Shown: positions 42,375 to 51,539, counted from the first letter of the stretch. The stretch is DNA of 64,000 nucleotides from Neptunicoccus cionae (GCF_014643735.1 NZ_BMKA01000007.1:53881-117880), one strand, 5' to 3'. Numbers and translations: made by a program. The notes: generated by a model not told the origin, from the sequence alone.

Positions 42375-43283
42375 ATGTCTGAAGAGATCCAATCCGAAGA
42401 GATGGAACGACAGGTTGAACGGGGGATAATCCCCGACTGGTATCGTGACATCTATCCGGACGGGGAACGGGACGGCTTTTACGAAAAGCTCGGCTCTCAT
42501 TCCTTGTGTTATGTGGAGCGCAGCCTCGGGCAGCTTGTCATCAGTTTTGACAATCTGGCAGAGGCCGGACACGATGGCTATGACCGAGAGGCTTGGGCAT
42601 CGGGGTTTTGCAATTACAACAACTGGTCCCATCTGGGGATTTTTGCCCAAGGGCCAAGCTGGTTTCGCGATGAACGTCTAATTGCACGTCTGGAAAAGCT
42701 GCGGGATGACGGCTTTTTTGCGCAGTTCAACTATGTCACATTGGCCGGTGCGTCGATGGGCGGCTTCGGTGCGTTGGTGTTTTCTGCCCTTGTCCCGGGC
42801 GCAACTGTCATCGCTTTCAGCCCGCAATCCACTCTGCGCGAAGACCTTGTCCCTTGGGAAACCCGCTATGCAAAAGGCAAGGAATACGACTGGACCTTGC
42901 CTTACGGGGATGGGGCACGCGCGCTTGATACGGCCGCCAAAGTCTATGTGATTTACGATCCTTATGAACCAAGCGACAGCCAGCATGCGGCGCGGCTTAC
43001 GGGGGCAAATGTTGTTCCGTTGCGGGCCTACGGGTTCGGCCATCGCTCTGCCCTGTTCCTGCGCAGGCTTGGCGCGTTGAAGCCTGTGATGGGGGAGGGC
43101 GTGATCGGCACATTGGACGCAGAACGCTTTGCCCAAATGATCCGCAATCGCGGCGCGGTTTACCTTTATAAAACCCAGATGGAAAATTACATGCGCCGAC
43201 GCGGGCGTGAGGTCTGGGTGCCAAAGCTGCAAAAAGCGTTCAAGAACCGGCGCAAACGCCTTGAAGCGGGGCAATCGGGATGA
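42375..43283 (+). CDS. alpha/beta-hydrolase-like protein of the glycan cluster
   Basis: 302 residues. The nucleophile elbow LAGASMGGFGAL gives Ser127, with a plausible acid at Asp195 (VIYDPYEPSD) and histidine at His223 (YGFGHRSALF), so a serine-hydrolase triad is likely. The C-terminal 60 residues are very basic (RRRGREVWVPKLQKAFKNRRKR). Similar proteins have been called phosphosulfate reductase-like; nothing here supports that. An esterase or acyltransferase acting on the glycan is a reasonable inference. Its stop overlaps the next start (ATGA). Confidence 0.6.
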   Translation: MSEEIQSEEMERQVERGIIPDWYRDIYPDGERDGFYEKLGSHSLCYVERSLGQLVISFDNLAEAGHDGYDREAWASGFCNYNNWSHLGIFAQGPSWFRDERLIARLEKLRDDGFFAQFNYVTLAGASMGGFGALVFSALVPGATVIAFSPQSTLREDLVPWETRYAKGKEYDWTLPYGDGARALDTAAKVYVIYDPYEPSDSQHAARLTGANVVPLRAYGFGHRSALFLRRLGALKPVMGEGVIGTLDAERFAQMIRNRGAVYLYKTQMENYMRRRGREVWVPKLQKAFKNRRKRLEAGQSG

Positions 43284-44320
43284 GCAGCTTTCTTGGCGTC
43301 ACCTGCTTGCGCAATGAAGGGCCATATGTGCTCGACTGGCTGGCCCATCATCTGGCCGCCGGATTCGATCACATGTTGGTGCTGACCCATGATTGTGACG
43401 ATGGCAGCGCAGAACTGCTGCAGGCTCTGTCCGCAGACGAACGCGTCACCCATCTGCCGTTTGATTATACCGCTGAAAAGTCTGTGCAATGGCAGGCGCT
43501 AAACATTGCCAAGATCCACCCGCTGGTGAAGTCTGCGGATTGGGTGATGTTCTTTGATTGCGACGAATATCTGAACCTGCCTGAACCTTACACCAGGCTT
43601 AAAGACTTGGTGCCCACGATGCCGGATGCCGAGGCGATTGCTTTTCCGTGGCGACTGTTCGGCTCTGCCGGACAGGAAGCGTTTGGCGACGCACCCGTGG
43701 TGGAGCGGTTCACACAGGCAGCCCCGCGGCACATCCATTATCCGCTGGCCAACCTTTACAAAACGCTGTTTCGGCCCAAATCCTTTCGCCAGCTTGGCGT
43801 CCACCGTCCGCGCAACAAAAAAGACAGCGTGCCGCGCTGGTATGTGTCCAGTGGCCAGCCCTTGCCCGAGAGGGTGGCGGCAAATGACAAGGCGATCTCG
43901 CTTTATGGATTGCTCGACGCCGATGCGCCGATTGCCTATCTTAACCACTATTCCGTCCGTTCCGCGCAAGAGTTTTTGCTAAAGGCGCAGCGGGGCTTGC
44001 CCAACCATATGGACCGCGCGATTGACCTGTCTTACTGGGCGGAACGCAACTTTAATGCAGTCACCGATGACAGCATTTCGCGCATGGCACCGGCGACAGC
44101 GTTGATGCGGGATCGCTTGCACGAACGGCCCGACGTGGCCGCGCGGTACGATGCCTGCGTGGCAGAGCACCAGCGCCGGATTGCGGTGTTGCTGGAGGAT
44201 CTGGATAACATCCGCATGATCTGGCGGCTCGGCCTGCTGGCGGGCAGCACACCACCGCCGCGCGCACGGGCGCAGCGATACATACAGAACCAGATTAAAG
44301 CGATGCAGTACAATGGCTAA
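43280..44320 (+). CDS. glycosyltransferase, family 2/92-like
   Basis: 346 residues. SFLGVTCLRNEGPYVLDWLAHH at the N-terminus and the metal-binding triplet in VMFFDCDEYLNLPE (Asp93-Cys-Asp95) mark a GT-A fold of the GT2/GT92-like group, which also keeps FPWRLFGSAG and LNHYSVRSAQEFLLK. It is closely related to the C-terminal half of the next gene and coupled to both neighbours by overlaps of four and eight bases. Sugar donor and acceptor are unknown. Confidence 0.82.
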   Translation: MSSFLGVTCLRNEGPYVLDWLAHHLAAGFDHMLVLTHDCDDGSAELLQALSADERVTHLPFDYTAEKSVQWQALNIAKIHPLVKSADWVMFFDCDEYLNLPEPYTRLKDLVPTMPDAEAIAFPWRLFGSAGQEAFGDAPVVERFTQAAPRHIHYPLANLYKTLFRPKSFRQLGVHRPRNKKDSVPRWYVSSGQPLPERVAANDKAISLYGLLDADAPIAYLNHYSVRSAQEFLLKAQRGLPNHMDRAIDLSYWAERNFNAVTDDSISRMAPATALMRDRLHERPDVAARYDACVAEHQRRIAVLLEDLDNIRMIWRLGLLAGSTPPPRARAQRYIQNQIKAMQYNG

Positions 44321-46577
44321 CCCGACAGGAAACGAATTGCTGAGGCGCAGTCTCGGCGTGGTTGAAGCTGAAGGAATTGTGCTGCTCGATGCTGTGTCGC
44401 AACTGCGCGAGGGCAAGCGCTTCGTGCATCTGTTCTTTCGCAGCGATGCAGATACTTTGCGGGTGTTTCCGGGCAAGGAGATGCGCGTTCTGGAAACCCG
44501 CAGCATTGGCGGTGCGATGTGGTGGACCTGCGAGGCGGATGCGCCGACCGGCCCGCTGAAGATGGTGTTTGCCGACACGCCGGTCGTGATTGAACCGGCG
44601 GAGCAGGAAACGGGCCTGTTCGCGGATAAGAACTGTTTAGTGTCTATCCGCAACGGGGAAACGGCTGAAACGGTTCTGGACTGGTTGGCCTATCATGCGC
44701 AGCACCACGGATTGCAGGGCGCGGTTATTCTGGATCGGGCAAAGCCCGGCAGCGACAAGGGTTTCATGCGCAAGTTGCGCGATGGGGTGAAGCAGCTGGA
44801 ACAGCCTTGTACCGTGCTGTTGCTGGACGGTGCGACGCCTCTTGGCCATCCGGATCGACCCGCCGAATCCCACCCGTTCTGCGCGCCGGATGCACCGGGC
44901 AAGGACCGGATGGATATTCCCGCGTCTGACCCTTGGGCCGCGCCCCTGCGCGAGGTGTTGATTTACGAACAAATCCGCAATCGTTTTCTGAATGCGGCGC
45001 GGGCTGTGGCGAATATTGATGTTTACGATCTGATGGTTGAAGGCGATCAGCCTAACACGCTTTTTGACGCCGCCGTTGCAGCACCTTCTGGCTGTATCCC
45101 GCTGGCAGGGCGGCATGTTTACCCGTGGCGCACCCGCAAAAATATGCCAGCCAAATTCGGCGATCATATTTGCGTGCAGTTTGATGCCCGAAAGCTGAAG
45201 CAACGCTGGTGTATCGCCCCTGCTAAGGCCGCAGACAATGCGATCTGGCGGCTGATCCGTGTCGGTAATGTAGCTGTGGATGTGAAAACCGTGCGTCCGT
45301 TTTATCGGTACATGTCGCTGCGCCACCCGACACCCTCGGTCGCCAAGATCGTTCCGAAATCCAGTCTTGTGGAACATGAACCGCTCATCAAACTCGCCCG
45401 TAAACGGTTCGGGTCCAAGCCGGTGCGTATGCCGGAAATCAAACCGGAGAAAGACGCCGGACGGGGCCGCGCAGCAATCATTACCTGTATGAAAAACGAA
45501 GGCCCGTTCATTCTGGAATGGCTGGCCTATCACCGCGCGATCGGGTTTGATGATTTTCTGGTTTATACAAATGATTGCACGGACGGCACGGATACCATGC
45601 TCGACCTGCTGCAAAAACGCGGCTTGGTGCAGCATCGGGACAATCCGTTTAAAGAGTCCGGGCTAAAGCCCCAACACGCCGCTTTGCAAGCCGCCGAGAG
45701 CGAAAAGATCATGCAGAAAGCGGGCTGGCATGTCTGCATGGATGTGGATGAATTTATCAATATTAAATGCGGTGACGGGACGCTGGACGCGCTGTTCAAC
45801 GCGGTGCCGGATGCCAATATGATCGCAATGACGTGGCGGCTGTTTGGCAACGCAGATGTGGACGAATACCGCGACGAACTGATCACCGAGCGGTTTGACC
45901 GTTGCGCGCCGGAATTCGCCAACAAACCCCACCAGGCTTGGGGGTTTAAGACGCTCTACCAAAACATCGGGCTGTTCAAAAAGATGGGGGTTCACCGTCC
46001 CAAAGGGCTGAACCCGCAGCTTTGGGAGCAGATCAATTGGGTCAACGGTTCGGGCAAGCGGCTGCCCAAGGACATCTACCGCAATGCGTGGCGGTCTACG
46101 ACGGAAACTTACGGCTATGACCTGGTGACGCTGAACCACTATGCGGTGCGCAGCGCTGAAAGCTTCTTGGTCAAACGGGATCGCGGACGGGTGAACCACG
46201 TGGATCGTGATCAGGGGCTGGCCTATTGGTTTCGGATGAACAACAACTCCGAGGAAGAAACCTCGATCAAGCGAATGCTGCCAAAACTGCGGACGGAGTA
46301 TGACAAGCTGCTGGCTGATCCGGAAATTGCCGCGATCCATGCGGAGTCCGTCAAACGGCACCGTGCCAAGATCGACGAACTGCGCAACACCGAGAAATAC
46401 ACCACTTTTTACAAGGAACTGACCGGCCCGCGATTGCGAAAACTCTCACGGCTTCATTCCCATTTCGGGGCTAATGTGTTTCTGACAGGACCGGATTGTG
46501 TGCCCGACGAAGTTGTCGCGAAGGATCCCGAAGCGGAGTTCTTTTTCACCATTGAACGGGGCGAGACGAACCATTAA
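44313..46577 (+). CDS. two-domain glycosyltransferase (degenerate N-terminal copy plus GT2/92-like domain)
   Basis: 754 residues. The C-terminal domain starts near 388 (AIITCMKNEGPFILEWLAYH), has the metal triplet DVD at 477-479 (CMDVDEFINI) and shares MTWRLFGNAD and LNHYAVRSAESFLVKRDRG with the preceding gene. The first 385 residues contain a weaker echo, SIRNGETAETVLDWLAYH (111-128) and NIDVYDLM near 234, but no clear DXD, so this half looks like an inactive duplicate or an acceptor-binding domain. Overlaps the previous gene by eight bases. Probably acts on a surface or secreted glycan. Confidence 0.72.
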   Translation: MANPTGNELLRRSLGVVEAEGIVLLDAVSQLREGKRFVHLFFRSDADTLRVFPGKEMRVLETRSIGGAMWWTCEADAPTGPLKMVFADTPVVIEPAEQETGLFADKNCLVSIRNGETAETVLDWLAYHAQHHGLQGAVILDRAKPGSDKGFMRKLRDGVKQLEQPCTVLLLDGATPLGHPDRPAESHPFCAPDAPGKDRMDIPASDPWAAPLREVLIYEQIRNRFLNAARAVANIDVYDLMVEGDQPNTLFDAAVAAPSGCIPLAGRHVYPWRTRKNMPAKFGDHICVQFDARKLKQRWCIAPAKAADNAIWRLIRVGNVAVDVKTVRPFYRYMSLRHPTPSVAKIVPKSSLVEHEPLIKLARKRFGSKPVRMPEIKPEKDAGRGRAAIITCMKNEGPFILEWLAYHRAIGFDDFLVYTNDCTDGTDTMLDLLQKRGLVQHRDNPFKESGLKPQHAALQAAESEKIMQKAGWHVCMDVDEFINIKCGDGTLDALFNAVPDANMIAMTWRLFGNADVDEYRDELITERFDRCAPEFANKPHQAWGFKTLYQNIGLFKKMGVHRPKGLNPQLWEQINWVNGSGKRLPKDIYRNAWRSTTETYGYDLVTLNHYAVRSAESFLVKRDRGRVNHVDRDQGLAYWFRMNNNSEEETSIKRMLPKLRTEYDKLLADPEIAAIHAESVKRHRAKIDELRNTEKYTTFYKELTGPRLRKLSRLHSHFGANVFLTGPDCVPDEVVAKDPEAEFFFTIERGETNH

Positions 46578-46621
46578 CTTTTGCCGCGCAGGCAGCCGGA
46601 CGCAGTGAACAGGAATATCCA

Positions 46622-47521
46622 TTGGAACTTCGCATCTTATATGGCGCCCATCAGACCGCACAGGAACAATTGCGGGCCCATCTGGAACACAACAGCGATC
46701 TGTTGGCGGGGCAGGGCATCTATATGCCCGCTGCGGACACGGCCGAAGTGGCGATGAACACCGCTATTAAGGCCCTGCGCAAGGGCAACGCGGATGAAGA
46801 AACGGCGCAAACCCTGATGCAGGAACTTTCAGGTGGCAAGCCGTGGAAACGCATTCTGGTGATCCGCCCCGCGATCAGCGGTTCATGGATGCGCCCGACC
46901 AAAGAGGGCACGCTCTATCCCCGTGGCAGCTCTACCGCTGTGCAACTGAACCGTCTGGTGGGGGAGGATCGCGTGCATCTTTACTTTGCCACCCGCAATC
47001 CGGCGAGCTTTCTACCCGCCTGTTACAATCTGGTGGTCCAAAGCAAACCGGATCAGAGCTTTCAGGATTTTGCCTATCAGTCAGACCCGTCCGATCTGCG
47101 CTGGTCCGAATATCTCCACCGCGTTCAGGGCAAGGAGAGCGAGCAACCGATCACCGTCTGGTCCTATGAGGATTTCCCCTACATCTGGCGCAGCATCGCG
47201 CAGGCGTTTTCAGGGGTGGCCAACAAAGAGGATCTTGTGGCGGCACAAGGGGATGCACAACCTGAGATGTCCCTCAAGGGGGCCATGTTGATGCAGGCCT
47301 ATCTGGCAGAGCATCCGACCACAGATGAACCTAAACTGCGCAAACTGGCGCAGAAGTTTGAAGAGAAGTTCCCAGCCAAACCGAATGATTCCGTGCCAGA
47401 AGTTTGGCCCTCCGAATTGGTAGAGGCGCTGTCAGATGCCTATGACGATGATAATTATTACATCGACCGGATGGAGAATATTCAAACCATCCGGCGACCT
47501 GTCTATCCAGAAATGCTCTGA
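46622..47521 (+). CDS. unrecognised protein at the end of the glycan cluster
   Basis: 299 residues from a TTG start at 46622, supported by AACAGGA seven bases upstream; no in-frame ATG fits better. The sequence begins MELRILYGAHQTAQEQLRAHLE, then GQGIYMPAADTAEV, VIRPAISGSWMRPTKEGTLYP and VHLYFATRNPASFLPACYN, ending in an acidic, tyrosine-rich stretch. The opening, a lengthy region resembling sulfotransferase-type first strands with later ATRNPASFLPACY, suggests a P-loop-less transferase, but I do not recognise a family. Position after three transferase genes (44-base gap) suggests a role in the same glycan. Confidence 0.6.
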   Translation: MELRILYGAHQTAQEQLRAHLEHNSDLLAGQGIYMPAADTAEVAMNTAIKALRKGNADEETAQTLMQELSGGKPWKRILVIRPAISGSWMRPTKEGTLYPRGSSTAVQLNRLVGEDRVHLYFATRNPASFLPACYNLVVQSKPDQSFQDFAYQSDPSDLRWSEYLHRVQGKESEQPITVWSYEDFPYIWRSIAQAFSGVANKEDLVAAQGDAQPEMSLKGAMLMQAYLAEHPTTDEPKLRKLAQKFEEKFPAKPNDSVPEVWPSELVEALSDAYDDDNYYIDRMENIQTIRRPVYPEML

Positions 47522-47524
47522 GCG

Positions 47525-47572
47525 AATGTTTCACGTAAAACCAATTGCGTGAAACAAGCGCTGTGAAACATT
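47525..47572. promoter_or_regulatory. parS-like cluster of half-sites
   Basis: TGTTTCACGTAAAACC (47527-47542) matches the ParB site consensus TGTTTCACGTGAAACA at 14 of 16 bases. Two further right half-sites follow: CGTGAAACA (47548-47556) and TGTGAAACA (47562-47570). The left arm can pair with either, so the same DNA also reads as a hairpin between convergent genes. Which role applies is undecided. Confidence 0.5.
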
Positions 47573-47580
47573 GAAAGGCT

Positions 47581-48189
47581 TTAGTATTCGACGCCAATCT
47601 GCGCCTTGATGCCAGAGCGGAACGGGTGTTTGACCAATTCCATTTCCGTAACCAGATCAGCCACTTCGATCAGTTCTTCCTTGGCATTCCGGCCCGTCAG
47701 AACAACATGGGTCATTTCCGGCTTCTCGTTGGTCAGGAATTCGACCACTTCGTTCACGTCGATATAATCATAGCGCAGGGCGATGTTGATCTCGTCCAGC
47801 AACACCATGTGGTTGCTTTCATCGCGGATCAAATCCTTGGCCTGTTCCCAAGCCGCCTGCGCCATCTCTGTGTCGCGGGTTTTGTCCTGAGTTTCCCAGG
47901 TAAAGCCTTCGCCCATTGTATGGAAAGAGCAAATGTCGGTGAATTTCGACAGGATCAAATCCCGTTCGCCGGTGCTCATGCCGCCCTTGATGAACTGCAC
48001 GACACCGCATTTCATGTCATGGGCGATACAGCGGAAGATCATCCCGAAAGCCGCCGAGGATTTTCCCTTGCCCTTGCCGGTGTGGACAATCACCAGACCC
48101 TTTTTTTCGGTCTTGGTGGCCATGATCTTGTCGCGCGCAGCCTTCTTCTTGGCCATTTTCATCGCGTGGCGTTCGGTATCTTCAGTCAT
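47581..48189 (-). CDS. cobO: cob(I)yrinic acid a,c-diamide adenosyltransferase (CobO/BtuR type)
   Basis: 202 residues. The P-loop GLVIVHTGKGKGKSSAAFGM (near residues 29-48) is diagnostic of the CobA/CobO/BtuR family, as are CGVVQFIKGGMSTGERD and the core LLDEINIALRYDYI. It attaches the 5'-deoxyadenosyl group to reduced corrinoid. The N-terminal segment with KMAKKKAARDK is charged. An unrelated PduO-type adenosyltransferase is encoded at 51744. Its ribosome binding site is GAGGAGG. Confidence 0.93.
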   Translation of the reverse strand: MTEDTERHAMKMAKKKAARDKIMATKTEKKGLVIVHTGKGKGKSSAAFGMIFRCIAHDMKCGVVQFIKGGMSTGERDLILSKFTDICSFHTMGEGFTWETQDKTRDTEMAQAAWEQAKDLIRDESNHMVLLDEINIALRYDYIDVNEVVEFLTNEKPEMTHVVLTGRNAKEELIEVADLVTEMELVKHPFRSGIKAQIGVEY

Positions 48190-48273
48190 TGCAGTTCCTC
48201 CTCAAGCCCCGCTTACTTTAGGGCAAATCCGGCGCAGAGCCAGCCTGTTCGTTACAGTATCATCGCCGCTTAC

Positions 48274-48303
48274 CCTGTCGCTGTAGCATTGCACAGCGAC
48301 AGG
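48274..48303 (-). terminator. hairpin downstream of hbd
   Basis: CCTGTCGCTG and CAGCGACAGG form a perfect 10-pair stem (one more pair can form inside). It lies between the hbd stop and the cobO start and probably ends the hbd transcript; no strong U-run. Confidence 0.6.
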
Positions 48304-48324
48304 TTCAAAGCGGCGCGCGGCGGA

Positions 48325-49200
48325 TTAGCGGGTGGGAACCGGCTCGTCCCCGCGATAATCGTAAAACCCGCGTTGGGATTTGCGACCCAGCCAACCGGCC
48401 TCGACATATTTTGTCAGCAGCGGGCAGGGGCGGTATTTTGTGTCGGCCAGACCGTCATGCAGAACATTCATAATCGCCAGACAGGTATCAAGCCCGATAA
48501 AATCCGCCAGCTCCAGCGGCCCCATCGGATGGTTGGCCCCCAGTTTCATAGAGGTATCAATCGACTTCACGTTCCCTACACCTTCGTACAGGGTGTAAAT
48601 CGCCTCGTTGATCATCGGCATCAGAATGCGGTTCACGATAAAGGCGGGGAAATCCTCGGCGGTGCTGCTGGTCTTGCCGATTTTGGCAACCACATCTTCC
48701 ACCGCGCGGAAAGTGTCCTCGTCCGTGGCGATGCCGCGGATCAGCTCGACCAGTTGCATCACAGGCACCGGATTCATGAAGTGCAGACCCATGAACTGTT
48801 CGGGGCGGTCCGTGCGGGACGCCAGACGCGTGATCGAAATAGAAGAGGTGTTGGATGTCAGGATCGTGTTCTTGCGCAGGTGAGGCAGAAGATCCTCAAA
48901 GATCGCCTGTTTGATGGCTTCCCGCTCTGTTGCGGCCTCGATCACCAGATCCACATCGCCACATTCCTGCAATGTGCTTACCGGCGAGAGGTTGCCCAAT
49001 GTGCGCGCCTTGTCTTCCTCTGTCACCAATGAACGGGCGATCGCGCGGTCGAGGTTTTTACCGATCGCGGCCATGCCTGCGTCCAATGCCTCACGCGAGA
49101 TGTCGTACAGGCGCACCTGATAACCGGCGAGCGCAAAGACATGGGCGATGCCGTTGCCCATCTGGCCTGCACCGATCACGCTGACTGTTTTGATTTCCAT
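48325..49200 (-). CDS. hbd: 3-hydroxybutyryl-CoA dehydrogenase
   Basis: 291 residues. TVSVIGAGQMGNGIAHVFAL at the N-terminus is the NAD-binding motif, TSNTSSISITRLA and GLHFMNPVPVMQLVELIRG carry the catalytic Ser/His region, and FIVNRILMPMINEAI is the C-terminal domain hallmark. It reduces acetoacetyl-CoA to 3-hydroxybutyryl-CoA or runs in reverse, supporting polyhydroxybutyrate and fatty-acid metabolism. It lies in the etf gene neighbourhood, a conserved arrangement in relatives. The name paaH/fadB-like is possible but hbd suits best. Confidence 0.9.
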   Translation of the reverse strand: MEIKTVSVIGAGQMGNGIAHVFALAGYQVRLYDISREALDAGMAAIGKNLDRAIARSLVTEEDKARTLGNLSPVSTLQECGDVDLVIEAATEREAIKQAIFEDLLPHLRKNTILTSNTSSISITRLASRTDRPEQFMGLHFMNPVPVMQLVELIRGIATDEDTFRAVEDVVAKIGKTSSTAEDFPAFIVNRILMPMINEAIYTLYEGVGNVKSIDTSMKLGANHPMGPLELADFIGLDTCLAIMNVLHDGLADTKYRPCPLLTKYVEAGWLGRKSQRGFYDYRGDEPVPTR

Positions 49201-49263
49201 GAAGCTTCCTTTATGCTGCTGTGCAGCAATCTACACATTGCGAAGGAAGCTTCAAGGGATTGC

Positions 49264-49674
49264 TCAGCCGAAGGCGGTTCCACCCTCTAACTCGTGATGA
49301 GGGATCAACCGGCTGTCGGCAACGGCGGCCTGCCGGTGAAAGACGATGGCTTGGTATGCGGGGTCTGTGACCATCTCCAAAAAGGCACCAAGCGTGGGGT
49401 AGCGGGCGATGAAGGCAACGTCCCAATCTTCGCTTTCGGGACCGATCAGCATTCCCTTCGGGCTGCCACGCCAGATGATTTCACCGCCGACACGGGCAAA
49501 GATCGGGCCGCTTTCGGCGCCGTAGGATTTATAAGCCTCTTCCCCCGTCGCGGTGCGCCCGTCTTTGTAGTCTGCCTGATCCCGCAGCTTAACAAGGTTC
49601 AGCATGTTCACAGGCTGATCGCGGGGCAAGGATTTGAAAGCATCAAACTGGGCGCGGGTGGGGTCTACATTCAT
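49264..49674 (-). CDS. DUF1330 domain protein
   Basis: 136 residues. VNMLNLVKLRDQADYKDGR, then AYKSYGAESGPIFARVGGEIIWRG and FIARYPTLGAFLEMVTDPAYQ and a final histidine-containing stretch are those of the DUF1330 (dimeric alpha-beta barrel-like) family, whose function is not established. It sits between hbd (63 bases downstream) and the etf operon terminator. No partner is obvious. Confidence 0.75.
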   Translation of the reverse strand: MNVDPTRAQFDAFKSLPRDQPVNMLNLVKLRDQADYKDGRTATGEEAYKSYGAESGPIFARVGGEIIWRGSPKGMLIGPESEDWDVAFIARYPTLGAFLEMVTDPAYQAIVFHRQAAVADSRLIPHHELEGGTAFG

Positions 49675-49764
49675 GGCGGGCCTTCTTGTGTTCTGGTTGA
49701 TTTGATCAGCCTAACCGCGCCCAAAGGCCTTTTGGAGAAAACGCCACGTCATCGCCGCCAACGA

Positions 49765-49792
49765 AAAAGCCCGCCACAAAGGGCGGGCTTTT
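49765..49792 (-). terminator. rho-independent terminator of etfBA
   Basis: AAAAGCCCGCC and GGCGGGCTTTT form an 11-pair stem 20 bases downstream of the etfA stop; on the minus strand it is followed by the T-run TTTTTCG. Also usable from the other side. Confidence 0.8.
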
Positions 49793-49812
49793 CCAAAAGA
49801 TTTGAAACCGGA

Positions 49813-50739
49813 TCAGAGCGCTTCTGTCAGCTCTGGCACAGCGTCGAAGAGGTCGGCAACAAGGCCGTAGTCCGCAACCTGAAAGATCGGGGCTTCTTCG
49901 TCTTTGTTGATCGCAACGATCACTTTGGAGTCTTTCATACCAGCAAGGTGCTGAATGGCGCCGGAGATACCGCAAGCGATATAAAGATCCGGTGCAACCA
50001 CCTTACCTGTTTGACCAACCTGCCAGTCGTTCGGGGCATAGCCCGAATCCACCGCAGCGCGAGATGCGCCAACAGCCGCGCCCAGCTTGTCAGCCAGCGC
50101 TTCGATGATGCCAAAGCTCTCTTCAGAGCCAACACCACGACCACCGGACACGACGATCTTGGCAGATGTCAGGTCGGGACGATCAGATTCCTGAACCTTG
50201 TCTTCAACCCACTCGGACAGATCGTTACCGCCAGCAGCCGCAATGGTGTCAACGCCAGCAGAACCGCCTTCGCCAGCCGCATCAAACCCGGCGGTGCGGA
50301 AGGTGATAACCTTCTTTTCATCGGTGGATTTAACTGTCTGGATCGCGTTGCCCGCATAGATCGGACGCTCGAATGTTTCCGCATCGACAACACCGGTCAC
50401 ATCAGAGATCACCATCGCATCCAGCAGGGCCGCAACGCGGGGCAGGATGTTTTTGGCGTCTGTCGTTGCTGGCGCTACGATGTGGCTGTAGTCGCCCGCA
50501 AGGGAAACGATCAGGTCAGCCGTGGCTTCGGCCAGACGGTGGCCGTAGATCGCATCTTCAGCGCAGAGCACTTTGGACACGCCGGCGATTTTGCCAGCTT
50601 CGGCAGCGGCATCTGCGCAGGTTGCGCCACAGGCCAGAACAGTCACATCCCCAAGAGACGTCGCTGCGGAAACAGCCTTGGCTGTCTGGTCCAGCGCGAG
50701 TTCGCCATCGTTGATTTCGGCAAGTAGAAGTACAGCCAT
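49813..50739 (-). CDS. etfA: electron transfer flavoprotein alpha subunit
   Basis: 308 residues. The FAD-binding signature is complete: [57 protein letters not shown] and [23 protein letters not shown]-like [18 protein letters not shown]. With EtfB it takes electrons from acyl-CoA and sarcosine/dimethylglycine dehydrogenases and hands them to ETF-ubiquinone oxidoreductase. Its start overlaps the etfB stop by one base, so subunit synthesis is coupled. The dehydrogenases at 1-5666 are likely clients. Confidence 0.95.
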   Translation of the reverse strand: MAVLLLAEINDGELALDQTAKAVSAATSLGDVTVLACGATCADAAAEAGKIAGVSKVLCAEDAIYGHRLAEATADLIVSLAGDYSHIVAPATTDAKNILPRVAALLDAMVISDVTGVVDAETFERPIYAGNAIQTVKSTDEKKVITFRTAGFDAAGEGGSAGVDTIAAAGGNDLSEWVEDKVQESDRPDLTSAKIVVSGGRGVGSEESFGIIEALADKLGAAVGASRAAVDSGYAPNDWQVGQTGKVVAPDLYIACGISGAIQHLAGMKDSKVIVAINKDEEAPIFQVADYGLVADLFDAVPELTEAL

Positions 50740-51500
50740 CAGAGAACCCCCGCTTCGTCTTTGAGTTTCGCAACCAGTTCGGCCACATCGGCAACCATTA
50801 CACCAGCCGCACGTGCAGCAGGTTCAGCGGTGCTGACAACCGTCAGACGGGGTGCAACATCCACGCCGTAATCGGCAGGTGTTTTCTCGTCCATCGGCTT
50901 TTTCTTGGCTTTCATGATGTTTGGCAGGGACGCGTAACGCGGCTCGTTCAAACGCAGGTCAACCGTTACGATTGCAGGCATCTTGATCTTGATGGTCTGC
51001 AGGCCGCCGTCCACTTCGCGGGTCACTGTGGCGTGGTCGCCATCAATGTCCAGCTCGGAGGCAAACGTGCCTTGGGACCAACCTGTCAGCGCCGCCAGCA
51101 TCTGGCCGGTCGCGTTCATGTCGTTGTCGATCGCCTGTTTACCGGCGAGAACCAGACCGGGCTGTTCTTCGTCGATCACAGCTTTCAGGATCTTTGCAAC
51201 GGCCAAAGGTTCGATGTCTGTGTGAACATCATCCGCAGCTACAACCAGAATGGCGCGGTCCGCACCCATTGCCAGCGCGGTGCGCAGGGTCTCTTGGGAT
51301 TGTTTAACGCCGATGGAAACCGCTACGATTTCCTCAGCTTTGCCAGCCTCTTTCAGACGGATCGCTTCTTCTACAGCGATTTCATCGAAAGGATTCATGG
51401 ACATTTTGACATTCGCCAGATCAACACCGCTGCCGTCCGCTTTGACGCGTACTTTCACGTTATAGTCGATCACGCGTTTGACAGGCACCAGTACCTTCAT
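50739..51500 (-). CDS. etfB: electron transfer flavoprotein beta subunit
   Basis: 253 residues beginning [19 protein letters not shown], followed by [45 protein letters not shown] and the basic-region [16 protein letters not shown], all typical of EtfB. Forms the heterodimer with EtfA. The ribosome binding site is GGAGAAACGC. Upstream, 243 bases separate it from the PduO gene, leaving room for its own promoter and a small hairpin at 51522-51539. Confidence 0.95.
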   Translation of the reverse strand: MKVLVPVKRVIDYNVKVRVKADGSGVDLANVKMSMNPFDEIAVEEAIRLKEAGKAEEIVAVSIGVKQSQETLRTALAMGADRAILVVAADDVHTDIEPLAVAKILKAVIDEEQPGLVLAGKQAIDNDMNATGQMLAALTGWSQGTFASELDIDGDHATVTREVDGGLQTIKIKMPAIVTVDLRLNEPRYASLPNIMKAKKKPMDEKTPADYGVDVAPRLTVVSTAEPAARAAGVMVADVAELVAKLKDEAGVL

Positions 51501-51521
51501 ATGCGTTTCTCCTGTTTGTAT

Positions 51522-51539
51522 TGCTCCGGGATTGGAGCA
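51522..51539 (-). promoter_or_regulatory. hairpin in the etfB leader
   Basis: TGCTCC and GGAGCA enclose GGGATT, 22 bases upstream of the etfB start codon. It could influence translation; the rest of the 243-base gap (51501-51743) shows no gene I can support. Confidence 0.35.

Noticed and set aside
47626-49032. Plus-strand frame of 468 codons opposite cobO and hbd
   Set aside because: Spans two genuine genes on the other strand and shows no domain.
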